A DNA stretch of 64,000 nt from the NCBI GenBank assembly GCA_024280945.1, contig JAMXLO010000096.1:1-64000 (forward strand). Reading direction: 5' to 3'. How positions within the stretch are numbered: the stretch's first letter is position 1; the number at the start of each line of letters is the position of its first letter. Made by a program: the position numbers and the translations under genes. The notes under the pieces are model-generated. The model did no database searches. It was not told the origin of the DNA and worked only from the letters and a program-made list of their open reading frames with translations. The DNA is from Acetobacteraceae bacterium (GTDB lineage: Bacteria; Pseudomonadota; Alphaproteobacteria; Acetobacterales; Acetobacteraceae). This document shows positions 9,009 through 18,828 of this stretch, in pieces.

Positions 9009-10481
9009 TCACGCAGTGGTCTGACGCGATGTACTCGCGCTGAGATCTGCGGGCAGACGCAAGGTCAGCGTCAGGGCGATAAGGCCCATGCAGGCGGTCA
9101 GCAGGAAGACACCATGAAAAGCCTGCGAGGCTGCTTGAGCGATATCTGCCCGCTCTGAGAGCGTCATTGCGGCCTGGCGGTCGAGCAACCTGCCTAACGG
9201 GTCGGAGACGCTGGGCAAAAGACTTCGCAGGCTGAAGGACAGGATGATACCGCCCATTGCGGCCCCGAGAGCCTGCCCCAGAAAGCGCATGAACATCACG
9301 GCGGAGGTGGCGGAGCCGCGTTCGTGGTAGGCAACGCCGGTCTGCACGCAAACGATCCATGTCGTGTTGCAGAACCCCAGGCCGAGGCCGAGAATCGACA
9401 CGCCCAGCACCGCTTCGGCAAGCGAGGACCGTGGGGTGAGCGTGGCCAGCAGCAATGCGCCGGCGATGATCGCGCACGCGCCGGCATAACCTGTGACGCG
9501 ATACGGGATATGCACCATCAGCCACCCCGAGCCGATGCTGCCGAACGTCCAAACGATCACCATGATCCCAAGGACAAGACCGGCGGTGCCGGTCGTGCCG
9601 CCCATGACTGCCTGGGCGTAGCCGGGCAGCGAAGCGATCACGCTCATGATCGCCCCACCGACGGCAAATGCACCCAGGCTTCCGACCACGACAACTCTGT
9701 TGCGCCAGAGCGTCCGCGGGACCATGGGCGCGGATGTCCTCACCTCATGGCGGGCAAACGCAACAAGCGCGGCCATCCCTGCGGCAAACGAGGTTAGGGC
9801 GGTAGCGGCGCCAATGCGCCCCCAGCGATCGGCGCCAAAGGTCACGCCGGCAATTCCGAGCATCAACAGGACGGCGCCGACGATATCGATCGGTTGGCGG
9901 CGCGGCGTGGTGTCCTCGTGGAGGAAAGCAACCAGCATGGCCATCGCGGCGCCGACAATGGGCAGATTGATCCAGAACACGAGCCGCCAGGTAAGCTGAG
10001 CGACAAGCAGTGTCCCGAGGCTTGGCCCAGCGATCGCAGCAACGCCGAACACGCCGGACAGCATACCCTGAATGCGAGCACGCTCCACCGGGCGGTATAT
10101 GTCCCCGATGATTGTATAGGCGATCGGCTGGACACACCCGGCCCCGCAGCCTTGCAGCGCGCGAAACGCAATCAGACCCGAGATGTCCGTGGCGGCGCCG
10201 CACAAGGCAGAGCCGATGAAGAAGATCGCGGCCCCGCCCAGGAAGATCTTCTTGCGCCCGTACAGGTCCGCGAGGCGGCCGTATATCGGTATGGTTACGG
10301 CCTGGGTCAGCAGGTAAGCGGAGAAGACCCAGGACGTCAGTTCGGCTCCCCGCAGTTCGAACGCGATGGTCGGCAGCGCCGTCGCCACAATGGTGCTTTC
10401 AACCGCGGCCGTGAAGGTCGCCATCATGCACGCCGCAAGAACCAGACTGCGCCGCGGGTGAATTGGTGCAGTATCGAACAC
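9009..10481 (-). CDS. DHA2-family MFS drug/metabolite exporter
   Basis: Fourteen-helix proton-driven exporter of the EmrB/QacA type. I place the start at the GTG at 10481 (490 residues, beginning VFDTAPIHPRRS), because the longer frame would run back across the start of the divergent pxpB. Motif A is visible as GRLADLYGRKK after helix 2, ESTIVATALPTI matches helix 1 of the family, and LGIMVIVWTFGSIGSG and similar glycine-rich helices follow. It is divergently placed from pxpBC over an 83-base gap, which would allow shared control; the substrate is unknown. Confidence 0.9.
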   Translation of the reverse strand: MFDTAPIHPRRSLVLAACMMATFTAAVESTIVATALPTIAFELRGAELTSWVFSAYLLTQAVTIPIYGRLADLYGRKKIFLGGAAIFFIGSALCGAATDISGLIAFRALQGCGAGCVQPIAYTIIGDIYRPVERARIQGMLSGVFGVAAIAGPSLGTLLVAQLTWRLVFWINLPIVGAAMAMLVAFLHEDTTPRRQPIDIVGAVLLMLGIAGVTFGADRWGRIGAATALTSFAAGMAALVAFARHEVRTSAPMVPRTLWRNRVVVVGSLGAFAVGGAIMSVIASLPGYAQAVMGGTTGTAGLVLGIMVIVWTFGSIGSGWLMVHIPYRVTGYAGACAIIAGALLLATLTPRSSLAEAVLGVSILGLGLGFCNTTWIVCVQTGVAYHERGSATSAVMFMRFLGQALGAAMGGIILSFSLRSLLPSVSDPLGRLLDRQAAMTLSERADIAQAASQAFHGVFLLTACMGLIALTLTLRLPADLSASTSRQTTA

Positions 10482-10564
10482 GGTGCAAAGCCTTAGAGAG
10501 CCGGGAAGGGGAATCACGTCTTGTAGACGCAATAACATCACTACCGTTAGAATGCACAGGTGAA

Positions 10565-11302
10565 ATGTCATCGTCCGGGAGACCTCGCATCGATCCTCGA
10601 TTCGTGCCGGTCGGCGATTGCGCGCTGTCCGTTGAATTCGATAACGTAATAGACCGGCAGGTGAGTGCACTGGTGCGTGCTCTGGACCTTGCGATCGCCG
10701 CATCGGACATCCCTGGAATCGTCGAGACGGTCCCTAGTTTCCGTGCATTGCTTATCGTCTATGAGCCGGAAGATATCGGCTTCGACTCACTGATCGAGCA
10801 ACTGCTGCGGTTGATCAGCCTCGGGCTCAATACGCGGGTGAGCAGCGGCCGATCCTGGATCGTGCCGGTGGCGTACGGCTTCCCCGACGAAGAGGATTTC
10901 CGCGAAATCGCCGCCGTAACCAAGCTGACGACCGACGAAATCGTCGCGATCCATAGCAGCGCCGTCTTCCAGGTCTACGTTGTCGGCTTTGTTCCCGGCC
11001 TGCCCGTGCTGGGCGGCCTGCCAGACGCGCTGCATCTATCCCGCCGCCCGGCTCCCCGACCAGATCTGCCGGCCGGACGCGTAATGATCGGCGGCATGCA
11101 GGGGATTATCGTGCCGATGCCAATGCCCTCGGGCTATTACAGTGTGGGGCAGACGCCGTTGCGGCCCTATCAACGCGGCGCCGCCAATCCATTCTTGTTT
11201 CGCCCCGGGGACCGCATCCGTTTCCAACCGATCCTGCCGGCAGAGCTCGATGTTTTGGCTGGCACGTCCAGCGACCGCTTCCTCACCACCGGAGACGAGT
11301 AA
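10565..11302 (+). CDS. pxpB: 5-oxoprolinase subunit PxpB (KipI-like)
   Basis: A protein of 245 residues. The start is the ATG at 10565 behind AGGTGA. It contains the allophanate hydrolase subunit 1 fold: VGDCALSVEF near the N-terminus, WIVPVAYG, and the strongly conserved VYVVGFVPGLPVLGGLP and RPAPRPDLPAGRV segments. With PxpA and PxpC it forms the ATP-dependent 5-oxoprolinase that opens pyroglutamate to glutamate; the family was earlier described as KipI. The stop overlaps the pxpC start (TAATG). No pxpA (YcsF/LamB) gene is seen in this window. Confidence 0.9.
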   Translation: MSSSGRPRIDPRFVPVGDCALSVEFDNVIDRQVSALVRALDLAIAASDIPGIVETVPSFRALLIVYEPEDIGFDSLIEQLLRLISLGLNTRVSSGRSWIVPVAYGFPDEEDFREIAAVTKLTTDEIVAIHSSAVFQVYVVGFVPGLPVLGGLPDALHLSRRPAPRPDLPAGRVMIGGMQGIIVPMPMPSGYYSVGQTPLRPYQRGAANPFLFRPGDRIRFQPILPAELDVLAGTSSDRFLTTGDE

Positions 11303-12264
11303 TGCAAGGGCCGGCGCTGCGAGCCATAGCCCCCACTCCGCATGTCACTCTTCAGGATGGCGGGCGCCGAGGATGGCGGCGTTTTGGTCTGGCCGGCGCC
11401 GGCGCCATGGACAGGATGGCCCTGGCACTCGCCAATTCGCTTGTGGGCAACCGGGCAAGCGAAGCCGCGCTCGAGTTCGCGTATGCGGGTGGCGAGTGGG
11501 CCGTTGACGCCGCCAGTTGTCGTATCGCAGTCGCTGGCGCCGGCTTCGTCACGACGATCGATGGTGTCGCGGTGCCACCGCTGACGTCAGCCATCCTCCG
11601 AGGGGGGCAGCGATTGCGCATCGGTGGCTCGCCCCAGCGAGTCTGGGGCTATCTGGCAGTAGCAGGCGGGTTCGCCATCCCGCCTGAATTCGGCAGCCGG
11701 TCGACGCATGTCAGAACCAGAATCGGGGGTCTTCGCGGCAGAACGATTCAGGCGGGGGCGATATTGCCGCTGGTCGCTTACCGGGCAAACGATGAGCCTG
11801 AACGGGCGATGAGCATGCCGCATGAGGAAGAGGGGCCCTGCCGCATTGTGCTAGGGCCGCAGGACGACTTCTTTGGCGCAGATTCCATATCATTGCTGCT
11901 GAACAGCGAGTATCAGATAACCTGGCAGCAGGATCGGATGGCGTACCGGTTGGATGGGCCCAATCTGCGCCACTGCAGAGGCTATAATATCATCTCTGAC
12001 GGGGTCATGCCCGGCTGTATCCAGGTGCCGGGGACCGGCACGCCGATCCTGTTGATGCGCGATGCCGGGACCGTTGGCGGATATCCCAAGATCGCCACAG
12101 TGATCGAGCCTGACCTCGGCCGGGTGGCGCAGATGCGCCCCGGCAGCGTGGTGCAATTTCAGGCCGTCAGCGTCGCCGAGGCGCATGCCATCCGACGGCG
12201 CTACCTGGCCCGATTGCAACTGATAGCCGACGAAACGGGACCTCTGCCGAGTGCGCTGACTTGA
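11302..12264 (+). CDS. pxpC: 5-oxoprolinase subunit PxpC (biotin-dependent carboxyltransferase family)
   Basis: A protein of 320 residues, allophanate hydrolase subunit 2 fold (KipA-like). Visible landmarks are HVTLQDGGRRGWRRFGL and GAMDRMALALANSLVGN at the N-terminus, and later RMAYRLDGP, SDGVMPGCIQVPG and GGYPKIATVI, all conserved in the family. Translationally coupled to pxpB by a TAATG overlap. Its partner PxpA would be needed for pyroglutamate hydrolysis and must lie elsewhere if that is the function. The gene ends just upstream of a two-hairpin repeat that probably serves as its terminator. Confidence 0.92.
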   Translation: MQGPALRAIAPTPHVTLQDGGRRGWRRFGLAGAGAMDRMALALANSLVGNRASEAALEFAYAGGEWAVDAASCRIAVAGAGFVTTIDGVAVPPLTSAILRGGQRLRIGGSPQRVWGYLAVAGGFAIPPEFGSRSTHVRTRIGGLRGRTIQAGAILPLVAYRANDEPERAMSMPHEEEGPCRIVLGPQDDFFGADSISLLLNSEYQITWQQDRMAYRLDGPNLRHCRGYNIISDGVMPGCIQVPGTGTPILLMRDAGTVGGYPKIATVIEPDLGRVAQMRPGSVVQFQAVSVAEAHAIRRRYLARLQLIADETGPLPSALT

Positions 12265-12272
12265 TCGGACCA

Positions 12273-12379
12273 GCTAAAGCGTGATGAGGTCAGGTTGACC
12301 TCGCCACGGCTTTGGCTTCTTTGTTTGAGCGCGTGATTCAGACCTCCGGGCGATTCCGCCTCCGGTCATCACGCGCTAG
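12273..12379. repeat. two-hairpin palindromic repeat, copy A
   Basis: About 107 bp between the convergent pxpC and the small minus-strand gene. It contains two imperfect palindromes: an AAGCGTGATGAGG...TGACCTCG arm, and GAGCGCGTGAT paired with ATCACGCGCTAG. It shares the phrases TCAGGTTGACC, GATTCA and CGATTCCGC, in the same order and spacing, with a second copy at 41735-41840. The stop codon of the minus-strand gene (12376-12378) lies in the right end. Likely a bidirectional terminator or a REP-type intergenic repeat. Confidence 0.75.
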
Positions 12380-12762
12380 TCGGTTGTCAACGCGCCGATG
12401 AGAGCGCGCGCCGGCGAAGAATTCGCCGAGACGGATCCGGCCGCGGGAGAATTGACAGGATCGGCCGGCCGCGCGACGCCGATCCTGTTGAACCCCGTGG
12501 CGATTTGAAATCGTCTGGACAGCCCGGTTGCACCAATCCGTCCTAACAACTCAGCGAATTGCCAGGCCAGGTGGGGGCGACCGACAATGATGACCTGAAA
12601 ATCGAACATCAGCGCGGCACACGCCGCGCGCGCCTCTGCCAGCGACCCGGCATTGGCCAGACGGCCTATTCTGCGCATTTCGTCGCGCACATATCTGACA
12701 TCGGCTCCCGGCGGAAACGGGCGGCCTGGTCGCGGTCCTCGTTGCAAATCCGTTTCCGACAT
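12376..12762 (-). CDS. hypothetical protein
   Basis: A protein of 128 residues starting at MSETDLQRG; the frame runs further upstream but into the control region of the divergent GGDEF-EAL gene. I do not recognise a family. The N-terminus is proline/arginine-rich, then a helical, well-composed core (VRDEMRRIGRLANAG, EARAACAALMFDFQ, QFAELLGRIGATG) looks like a folded helical protein, and the last 25 residues are low-complexity. There are no signal or membrane segments. Its TAG stop is contributed by the end of repeat A. The composition of the core supports a real gene, but this is not certain. Confidence 0.5.
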   Translation of the reverse strand: MSETDLQRGPRPGRPFPPGADVRYVRDEMRRIGRLANAGSLAEARAACAALMFDFQVIIVGRPHLAWQFAELLGRIGATGLSRRFQIATGFNRIGVARPADPVNSPAAGSVSANSSPARALIGALTTD

Positions 12763-12919
12763 CGTCTCATTTGCCTGTCCAACTGCAAAATATTGCACCA
12801 AAGCCCGTTTCGCTGCGGTTTCGAGAACGTCGCGATTGCCGAAACTCTCGGGTAACGTTCCGGGACCTAAATTTTCTCCGGGGCGTCTTGGGCACCCTAC
12901 GAGAGCAGCGTCCGGTGAC

Positions 12920-15670
12920 ATGACATTCAGCAAGATCCTCTACGGCTTGCAATTGGCTGACCTCCTGCGAGCCCCAGTGAACAAGCTGTCGTCTTTCGGC
13001 ACCGGCGTCGCCAGCCGGTTCTGGCGTCTGATGCGGCGAGCTCTGTTCGGTCGTGGCCTGCGCAGCGTTCTGCCGGAAATGCTAGCGATCCTCGGCTTGC
13101 TTGGCATGATCTGGGTCAGCACCGTCATAATCCTTGAACGGGAGCGCGCGCATGAACTGGAGACGGCGCGCGGTATGACAGTTGCGCTGTCGGAGGCCTT
13201 CGCCGAGACGACCGCCCGCATCGTGTCTGAGGTGGACCAGACGCTGCTCAGCGCGCGGACCTCACTGGCGCAACTCGGCAAAGACTTCGACATTCAGCGT
13301 TGGGCCCGTGACCAAATTCGCAATGACCAGTTGCGCGTACAGGTTGCGCTGATGGACAAGCTCGGCGACGTCATCAAGTCCACGCTGGAACGCTCGAATC
13401 AGGGACGGATCAACATCGCGGATCGGCCGCATTTCCGCTACCAGCTCGATCCCTCCCGCGACGACCTCTACATAAGCGATCCAGTGATCGGCCGGGGCAG
13501 CAAGGAACGTACCATCCAGTTCTCTCGCAAAGTGCTGAACCAGGATGGCGAGCTCGCCGGCGTCGTGGTCCTGTCACTGGGGTGTGCGGAACTCTCCCGC
13601 TTCTATAGCACCGCTGGTACCGATGAAGGATCAGTCACCATCGCAAACGAAGGGGGCGTGATCATCGCGGCAAGCAATGCCCCGCAAGACGTTGTGGGAT
13701 CGAAGGCAGTGATACCCCCCGGTGCTGCCCAGACGAAAGACAACGGCCGACCATTCGTTTTCGTGACCAAGCACGACGATCTGCTCGCCTACAAGCAGCT
13801 GAAGCGCTATCCGATCACCACGATCATCAGGCGCAATGCGGACCAAATTTACGCCCGCTATTGGGTCACCGCCAGGCACTTTCTTGTCGCCAGCTCGCTC
13901 GCCAGCGTGATGGTTCTGCTACTCGGGGTCTTCTGGGTATCGCAACGCCGGCGAGCGGTCGAATCATCGCGCGCACTGTCGGTCACGCTTTCCAGTGTTG
14001 TGCAGGGTATCGCGATGATTGACTTCCGAGGGAGGATCTCGGTCATCAACGATCGTGCACGAGCCCTGCTGGGCCTTTCGAAGCAAAGCGGTGACGCCGC
14101 GGAAGCGATGATCGATCGCCTGGTCAGTACTGGCAGTCCAACTCTCATCTCCGGCCAGTCAGACGCGTCGGACTCAAAGCGGCAATCGCTGGTCTCGGTT
14201 GCAGAGGATGGCCAGGTGATCGAGATCAGCACCACTCGCCTGCCGGATGGCGGTAAGGTGCACACCCTGACAGACATCACCGAGCAGCATAAGGCACAAT
14301 CCAGGATCCATTATCTCGCTCATCACGACGCCCTGACCGATCTGCCCAACCGGGTCCTTCTTGCGGACCGGATACGTGCGGCACTGAGCAACGCCGCGGC
14401 CGCGGATCAGAAGGTCGTCGTGATGTTCCTGGATCTGGATGGCTTCAAAGGCGTCAATGATACGCGCGGTCACTTGTTCGGCGACCGCCTGCTCCAGCAC
14501 GTTGCCGGCCTTATCAAGTCTACGATTGCCGCAGATGATTTTGTGGCGCGCCTCGGCGGCGACGAATTCACGATTGTCCGCGAAGGCGTCAGTGATCTGG
14601 CTGACGCGTTGCGTCTGGCTCCTGTTCTGATCGACCGAATCAGCGACCCAGTCACGATTGAGGGGCGTGAGGTTCGGGTAAGTGCCAGCATCGGCATTGC
14701 AGTGTTTCCACGCGACGGTGTCGACCATCACGAGTTGTTCAGACATGCGGACATCGCGCTATATCGCGCCAAGAACGAAGGTCGGGCGACGTATCGCATG
14801 TTCCAGCGCGGCATGGACGAGAGCCTGCAGCGTCGAATGCTGCTGGAAGCAGAACTGAGAAGTGCGCTCGATGCCGGCAAACTCGAAGTGCATTTCCAGC
14901 CGCAAATGGAGATCGGCTCGCTGCGGATCGTCGGTTTTGAGGCTTTGGCGCGCTGGCAGCACCCTGGCCTTGGCTGGGTGCCACCCACCGACTTCATTGC
15001 ACTCGCCGAGGAATGTGGGCTGATCAATCGGCTTGGCGCATTCGTGCTAAGGCAGGCTTGCTGGGAGGCGACCAGCTGGCCTGCATCCTGCTACGTATCG
15101 GTCAACGTCTCGCCGCTGCAATTGCTCGATACCGGTTTCCCAGAACTTGTGCGGAACATCTTGATCGAAGCGGGACTGCCGCCGCGTCGTCTCGAACTGG
15201 AAATCACTGAAAGCGCGATGACCGACAACAGCGGACACACGATGGCTGCACTCGAGTCATTACAGGCGCTTGGCGTGCGCCTTGCGCTGGATGATTTCGG
15301 CACCGGCTACTCCAGCTTGAGCAACCTCCTGCGCATCCGCTTCGAGAAGGTCAAGATCGACTCCTCCTTTGTTCAAGGTCAGTTACACGATCCCAAGGCG
15401 CATGCCATCGTTGCCGCAATCCTTGCGATGAGCCAGCACATGGGGTTGACAGTGACCGCCGAGGGCGTGGAGACGGAAGCGCATCTGGCAATGCTTCGTG
15501 GTCAGAAGTGTCCACTTATCCAGGGCCACTTGTCCGGCCGTGCGATCGCCAGTGGCGAGACGCTGATGCTTCTGCGCGACAGTCAGAGCAGTCGACGCGT
15601 CGCACGCCAGATTGCTGAGATCGTGGCGGAACACGCCGCCGAACAGGTTCCGCTCACACCGCTGGATTAA
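12920..15670 (+). CDS. membrane sensor GGDEF-EAL protein (c-di-GMP turnover)
   Basis: A protein of 916 residues starting at MTFSKILYG. Layout: transmembrane helix about 51-72, periplasmic sensor of about 240 residues (dCache/PDC-like), second helix about 317-337, PAS-like segment about 345-440, GGDEF domain about 465-635, EAL domain about 655-900. Both motifs are intact: RLGGDEF (about 545-551) and EALARW (about 673), with DDFGTGYSS in the EAL active site. The autoinhibitory RxxD site that would lie five residues before GGDEF reads AADD and is absent. The protein could therefore be bifunctional or switchable in making and degrading cyclic di-GMP. The ligand is unknown. The upstream 157 bp is a divergent promoter region. 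Confidence 0.93.
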   Translation: MTFSKILYGLQLADLLRAPVNKLSSFGTGVASRFWRLMRRALFGRGLRSVLPEMLAILGLLGMIWVSTVIILERERAHELETARGMTVALSEAFAETTARIVSEVDQTLLSARTSLAQLGKDFDIQRWARDQIRNDQLRVQVALMDKLGDVIKSTLERSNQGRINIADRPHFRYQLDPSRDDLYISDPVIGRGSKERTIQFSRKVLNQDGELAGVVVLSLGCAELSRFYSTAGTDEGSVTIANEGGVIIAASNAPQDVVGSKAVIPPGAAQTKDNGRPFVFVTKHDDLLAYKQLKRYPITTIIRRNADQIYARYWVTARHFLVASSLASVMVLLLGVFWVSQRRRAVESSRALSVTLSSVVQGIAMIDFRGRISVINDRARALLGLSKQSGDAAEAMIDRLVSTGSPTLISGQSDASDSKRQSLVSVAEDGQVIEISTTRLPDGGKVHTLTDITEQHKAQSRIHYLAHHDALTDLPNRVLLADRIRAALSNAAAADQKVVVMFLDLDGFKGVNDTRGHLFGDRLLQHVAGLIKSTIAADDFVARLGGDEFTIVREGVSDLADALRLAPVLIDRISDPVTIEGREVRVSASIGIAVFPRDGVDHHELFRHADIALYRAKNEGRATYRMFQRGMDESLQRRMLLEAELRSALDAGKLEVHFQPQMEIGSLRIVGFEALARWQHPGLGWVPPTDFIALAEECGLINRLGAFVLRQACWEATSWPASCYVSVNVSPLQLLDTGFPELVRNILIEAGLPPRRLELEITESAMTDNSGHTMAALESLQALGVRLALDDFGTGYSSLSNLLRIRFEKVKIDSSFVQGQLHDPKAHAIVAAILAMSQHMGLTVTAEGVETEAHLAMLRGQKCPLIQGHLSGRAIASGETLMLLRDSQSSRRVARQIAEIVAEHAAEQVPLTPLD

Positions 15671-15697
15671 GCCCGCATTACGTCGGCCGACGCGGGC
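15671..15697 (+). terminator. stem-loop after the GGDEF-EAL gene
   Basis: GCCCGC at 15671-15676 pairs with GCGGGC at 15692-15697. Inside lies a perfect 12-bp palindrome, CGTCGGCCGACG (15681-15692). It is shared by the convergent hybrid kinase gene; no T run. Confidence 0.45.
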
Positions 15698-15744
15698 CCG
15701 CCCCCGGGTCCCAAGAGCGCCCGGAATGCCGGAGGGTCGAGGTT

Positions 15745-18700
15745 TCATACGGTCTCGATCTTCGAGTTCAGCATCGCTCGCACTCGAGCAGCGAGCGCTT
15801 CAATCCGGAAGGGCTTTTCGATCAGCTCAATGTCCCCATCAAGCCGACCATGATGAACGATAACGTCTTGCGAATAGCCGGTCATGAATAGAATGCGCAC
15901 ATTCGGCATCACCGTCCGGGCTTCATTGGCCAGTTCCCGGCCATTCATTCCCGGCATGACAATGTCCGTCAGCAGCATGTCAATGTCGGCTCCGCTCTGC
16001 CGGACAGTTGCAAGTGCCGCGGCAGCATCTGGTGCCTCCATTACAATATAGCCCAGGGTCCTCAAGACCTCGACGACGTGCCCTCGTACTCCTGCGTCAT
16101 CCTCGACGACCAAAATTCTCTCCCCCCTCCCGCGATCACCAGTGCCGGCGCGCTGTTCCAGGGTATCAAACGGCGTCGCTTCTCCTCCTACCAACGCCGG
16201 CAGAAAGACCCGGACCGTCGTGCCTGCTCCAGGCGAGCTCTCGATGTCAGCATGTCCATTCGATTGTTTGGCGAATCCGTATACCATACTGAGTCCGAGG
16301 CCAGTGCCGCGACCTGCCTCCTTGGTAGTAAAGAACGGCTCAAAGGCACGCTCGGCTGTCTCGCGAGACATGCCAATGCCGGTGTCGCAGACCGACAGTG
16401 TCACGTATGCTCCAGGCGCAACACGACGCAGCCGCGCATTCGCGTCGTCCAGCGTTACCCTACCAGTTTCGACCTTCAGCTGTCCGCCTGTTTGCATCGC
16501 ATCTCGCGCGTTTATGACAAGGTTGAGAAGAGCCGTCTCAAGCTGGTTGGCGTCGCAGAAACACCAGGGCTGCGATTGGTCGAGGCTGAACTCATACTTG
16601 ATTGCCTCCCCATGCGTACGACAGATCAGGTCACGCATGTCAGTGACAAGCGTATTCAAGTCCACTCCACGTGGCCGCAGCGGCTGCCTCTGTGCATAGG
16701 CCAAAAGGCGCTGGATCAGCGTCACGGCTTTGGTCGCACCGTCCATCGCAGATTTGATAGCCCTGAGGACCCGACCAGAGGGCGTGTCCAGATTCCGCTC
16801 GAGTATCTCGAGATTACCGATGATGACGGTAAGAAGGTTATTGAAATCATGTGCTATGCCACCGGTGAGCTGGCCAACCGATTCCATCTTCTGGAGCTGA
16901 TGCAATTGTTCCTCGGTTCGCCTGTGTGTTTGCGCTGCCTCCTTGTCCGCAGTGATGTTTCGCCCGATCACGTAGATCAGCCCCTGTTCGGCGGTCAGTG
17001 TCCAGTATATCCAACGATATGACCCATCCTTGTGTTTGAATCGGTTCTCCAGGCGTACAGAACCGGCACCCTCTGCGAGGCGTCTCCGGGCTTCGACACC
17101 AATGACTACATCGTCAGGATGACGGAGCTGGTTGACGTGCTGTGACTTGATCTCCTCCTCGGTCCAGCCGAGCGTCTTGGTCCAGGCTGGGTTGACGCTC
17201 GTGAAGTACCCTTCGAAGTTGCTGACGCCGAGCAGATCTTCGGAAACCTGCCAAATCCGATTGCGTTCCCGGGTCCGATCCATCAGTAGCCGAGCCACGC
17301 GTTGACGTTCGCCGCTGCTCAACATCAACAGCACCCCAAGGAGGCTCGTACCAAGGACGCCAGTGACCAGAACTGCCCAGCTTTGCCAGCTCTGGTGCCA
17401 TGCCATGTACAGTTTGGTGGGGACTGTCGCAACTTCGTAACCTCGTCCGCCGAAGCGAATCGTGCGATCGTAATGTTCGGTATGGGCGACACCTGGGGGG
17501 CTTTGATAGAGTACCTGCTTGGTCTGCCGATCGGCAAGCTGGACGCTCAGCATTTGCTTTGCCGAACCCAGTTGCGCTTCGACGCATTTGTCGATCTGCA
17601 GGACAAAAAGCAACAGCCCAGCGCCATTGGATTCATTCGAAACCGCCAAGATCAACAGCACTCCGCTGCCACTGACCGGGGCCAATTTAATCGGCTCCGT
17701 CACGGTAACGGTGCCGGTGAGGACAGCGGCTTGAATTGCCGCCGCACGGATTGGCTCTGAGGTCAAATCGAACCCAATCGCCGTCCGGTCGCCTTTGAGT
17801 GGTTCGACGTACGTGACGGGATAGTACTCCGCCTTCTCGCCAGTGGGGGCCGCGCTGCTTCCTTCGCTAAGAGTTCGAATAGCAAAGTCAGCGATACTCT
17901 GTCGCTGTTCCGCCTCGAATGCGGCGCGACTCGCTCCGGCAACGCGCGGCGCCCATTCGACGGCACCGATCGCCGGAAATCGCTGCAACAGGTGATTGGT
18001 AAGGGCGCCGAATTGGTTCCGGGTGATGCGATCCTGCGCTTTCCAGAAGGTGCCAAGCTGCCGGAGTAAATCTTCTTGCGCGGTCAGTTGGAATTGCAGC
18101 CGATCGAGGAACCCCTGTGACCGAAGCCGGAATTCCGCCAGTGACTGGTCTTCCTCTGCTTCTCGCGTGCGAACGAAGATTGCCAAAAACAGCGAGAAGA
18201 ACAGCAGCATGGGGACGGCTACATTGCGTGCTCGGCTGCGCCAAAGAACGCGCGGCTCGCCAGCAAGCACCATCATCAGCGGCAAGAAGAACAGGACCCC
18301 TAATGTGTCACCGATCCACCAAGCAAACCAGTTGGAGCCGACTTGCGGCCGACTGATCCCACCAAGTGCTGTCAGTCCCCCCAGCGATAGCGTGACACTG
18401 GATGTACAGACCGCTGGGGATATGAGAAGGAACCGCGCCAGATCACGGACGTTATCCAGTCCCAGCGGGTAACCGATGAACCGCCGCAGTGACCATGCTC
18501 CGAAAGCTGCTTGACCTGTGGACGCCGCCGCAATCACGACTGCGATGACGACAAAAGTCCAAGTGTTCAGGTCATCGACCGTCGAGCCGACCCACAGATT
18601 CAGGGCGAACGAACCGATGAACACCCAGGGCAGCACATTCCATCTTCCGATCAGAACCGCTGCCATCGCGATCCCTGCTGGTGGGAAGACGGCTGTCGCG

Positions 18701-18828
18701 TAGCCCGGCGGGATCGCCAGAAGCAGTGCCAGGCGTCCGGTGATCGCGTAGGCCATGGCCAGCGCCAGTCCAGGGATGAAGTGCTGCTTACTACTGACGA
18801 GCAACAAGGCGCGTTCGAACTGCATCAT
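15745..18828 (-). CDS. MASE1-containing hybrid sensor histidine kinase
   Basis: A protein of 1027 residues. Layout: MASE1 integral membrane sensor about 15-220 (eight or so helices, with AVFPPAGIAMAAVL), CHASE-type periplasmic domain about 225-470, another helix about 483-503, PAS about 525-635, HisKA with phospho-accepting His about 660 (GGIAHDFNNLL), HATPase about 700-880, and a C-terminal receiver with phospho-acceptor Asp about 955 (LLTDIVMPG). It phosphorylates itself and its own receiver, then an unknown partner. It converges with the GGDEF-EAL gene. The region looks AT-richer by eye than the housekeeping parts of the window. Confidence 0.93.
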   Translation of the reverse strand: MMQFERALLLVSSKQHFIPGLALAMAYAITGRLALLLAIPPGYATAVFPPAGIAMAAVLIGRWNVLPWVFIGSFALNLWVGSTVDDLNTWTFVVIAVVIAAASTGQAAFGAWSLRRFIGYPLGLDNVRDLARFLLISPAVCTSSVTLSLGGLTALGGISRPQVGSNWFAWWIGDTLGVLFFLPLMMVLAGEPRVLWRSRARNVAVPMLLFFSLFLAIFVRTREAEEDQSLAEFRLRSQGFLDRLQFQLTAQEDLLRQLGTFWKAQDRITRNQFGALTNHLLQRFPAIGAVEWAPRVAGASRAAFEAEQRQSIADFAIRTLSEGSSAAPTGEKAEYYPVTYVEPLKGDRTAIGFDLTSEPIRAAAIQAAVLTGTVTVTEPIKLAPVSGSGVLLILAVSNESNGAGLLLFVLQIDKCVEAQLGSAKQMLSVQLADRQTKQVLYQSPPGVAHTEHYDRTIRFGGRGYEVATVPTKLYMAWHQSWQSWAVLVTGVLGTSLLGVLLMLSSGERQRVARLLMDRTRERNRIWQVSEDLLGVSNFEGYFTSVNPAWTKTLGWTEEEIKSQHVNQLRHPDDVVIGVEARRRLAEGAGSVRLENRFKHKDGSYRWIYWTLTAEQGLIYVIGRNITADKEAAQTHRRTEEQLHQLQKMESVGQLTGGIAHDFNNLLTVIIGNLEILERNLDTPSGRVLRAIKSAMDGATKAVTLIQRLLAYAQRQPLRPRGVDLNTLVTDMRDLICRTHGEAIKYEFSLDQSQPWCFCDANQLETALLNLVINARDAMQTGGQLKVETGRVTLDDANARLRRVAPGAYVTLSVCDTGIGMSRETAERAFEPFFTTKEAGRGTGLGLSMVYGFAKQSNGHADIESSPGAGTTVRVFLPALVGGEATPFDTLEQRAGTGDRGRGERILVVEDDAGVRGHVVEVLRTLGYIVMEAPDAAAALATVRQSGADIDMLLTDIVMPGMNGRELANEARTVMPNVRILFMTGYSQDVIVHHGRLDGDIELIEKPFRIEALAARVRAMLNSKIETV

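Noticed and set aside
16078-17022. 314-codon plus-strand open frame opposite the MASE1 kinase
   Set aside because: Shadow of the kinase and receiver coding sequence, with no coherent domain.
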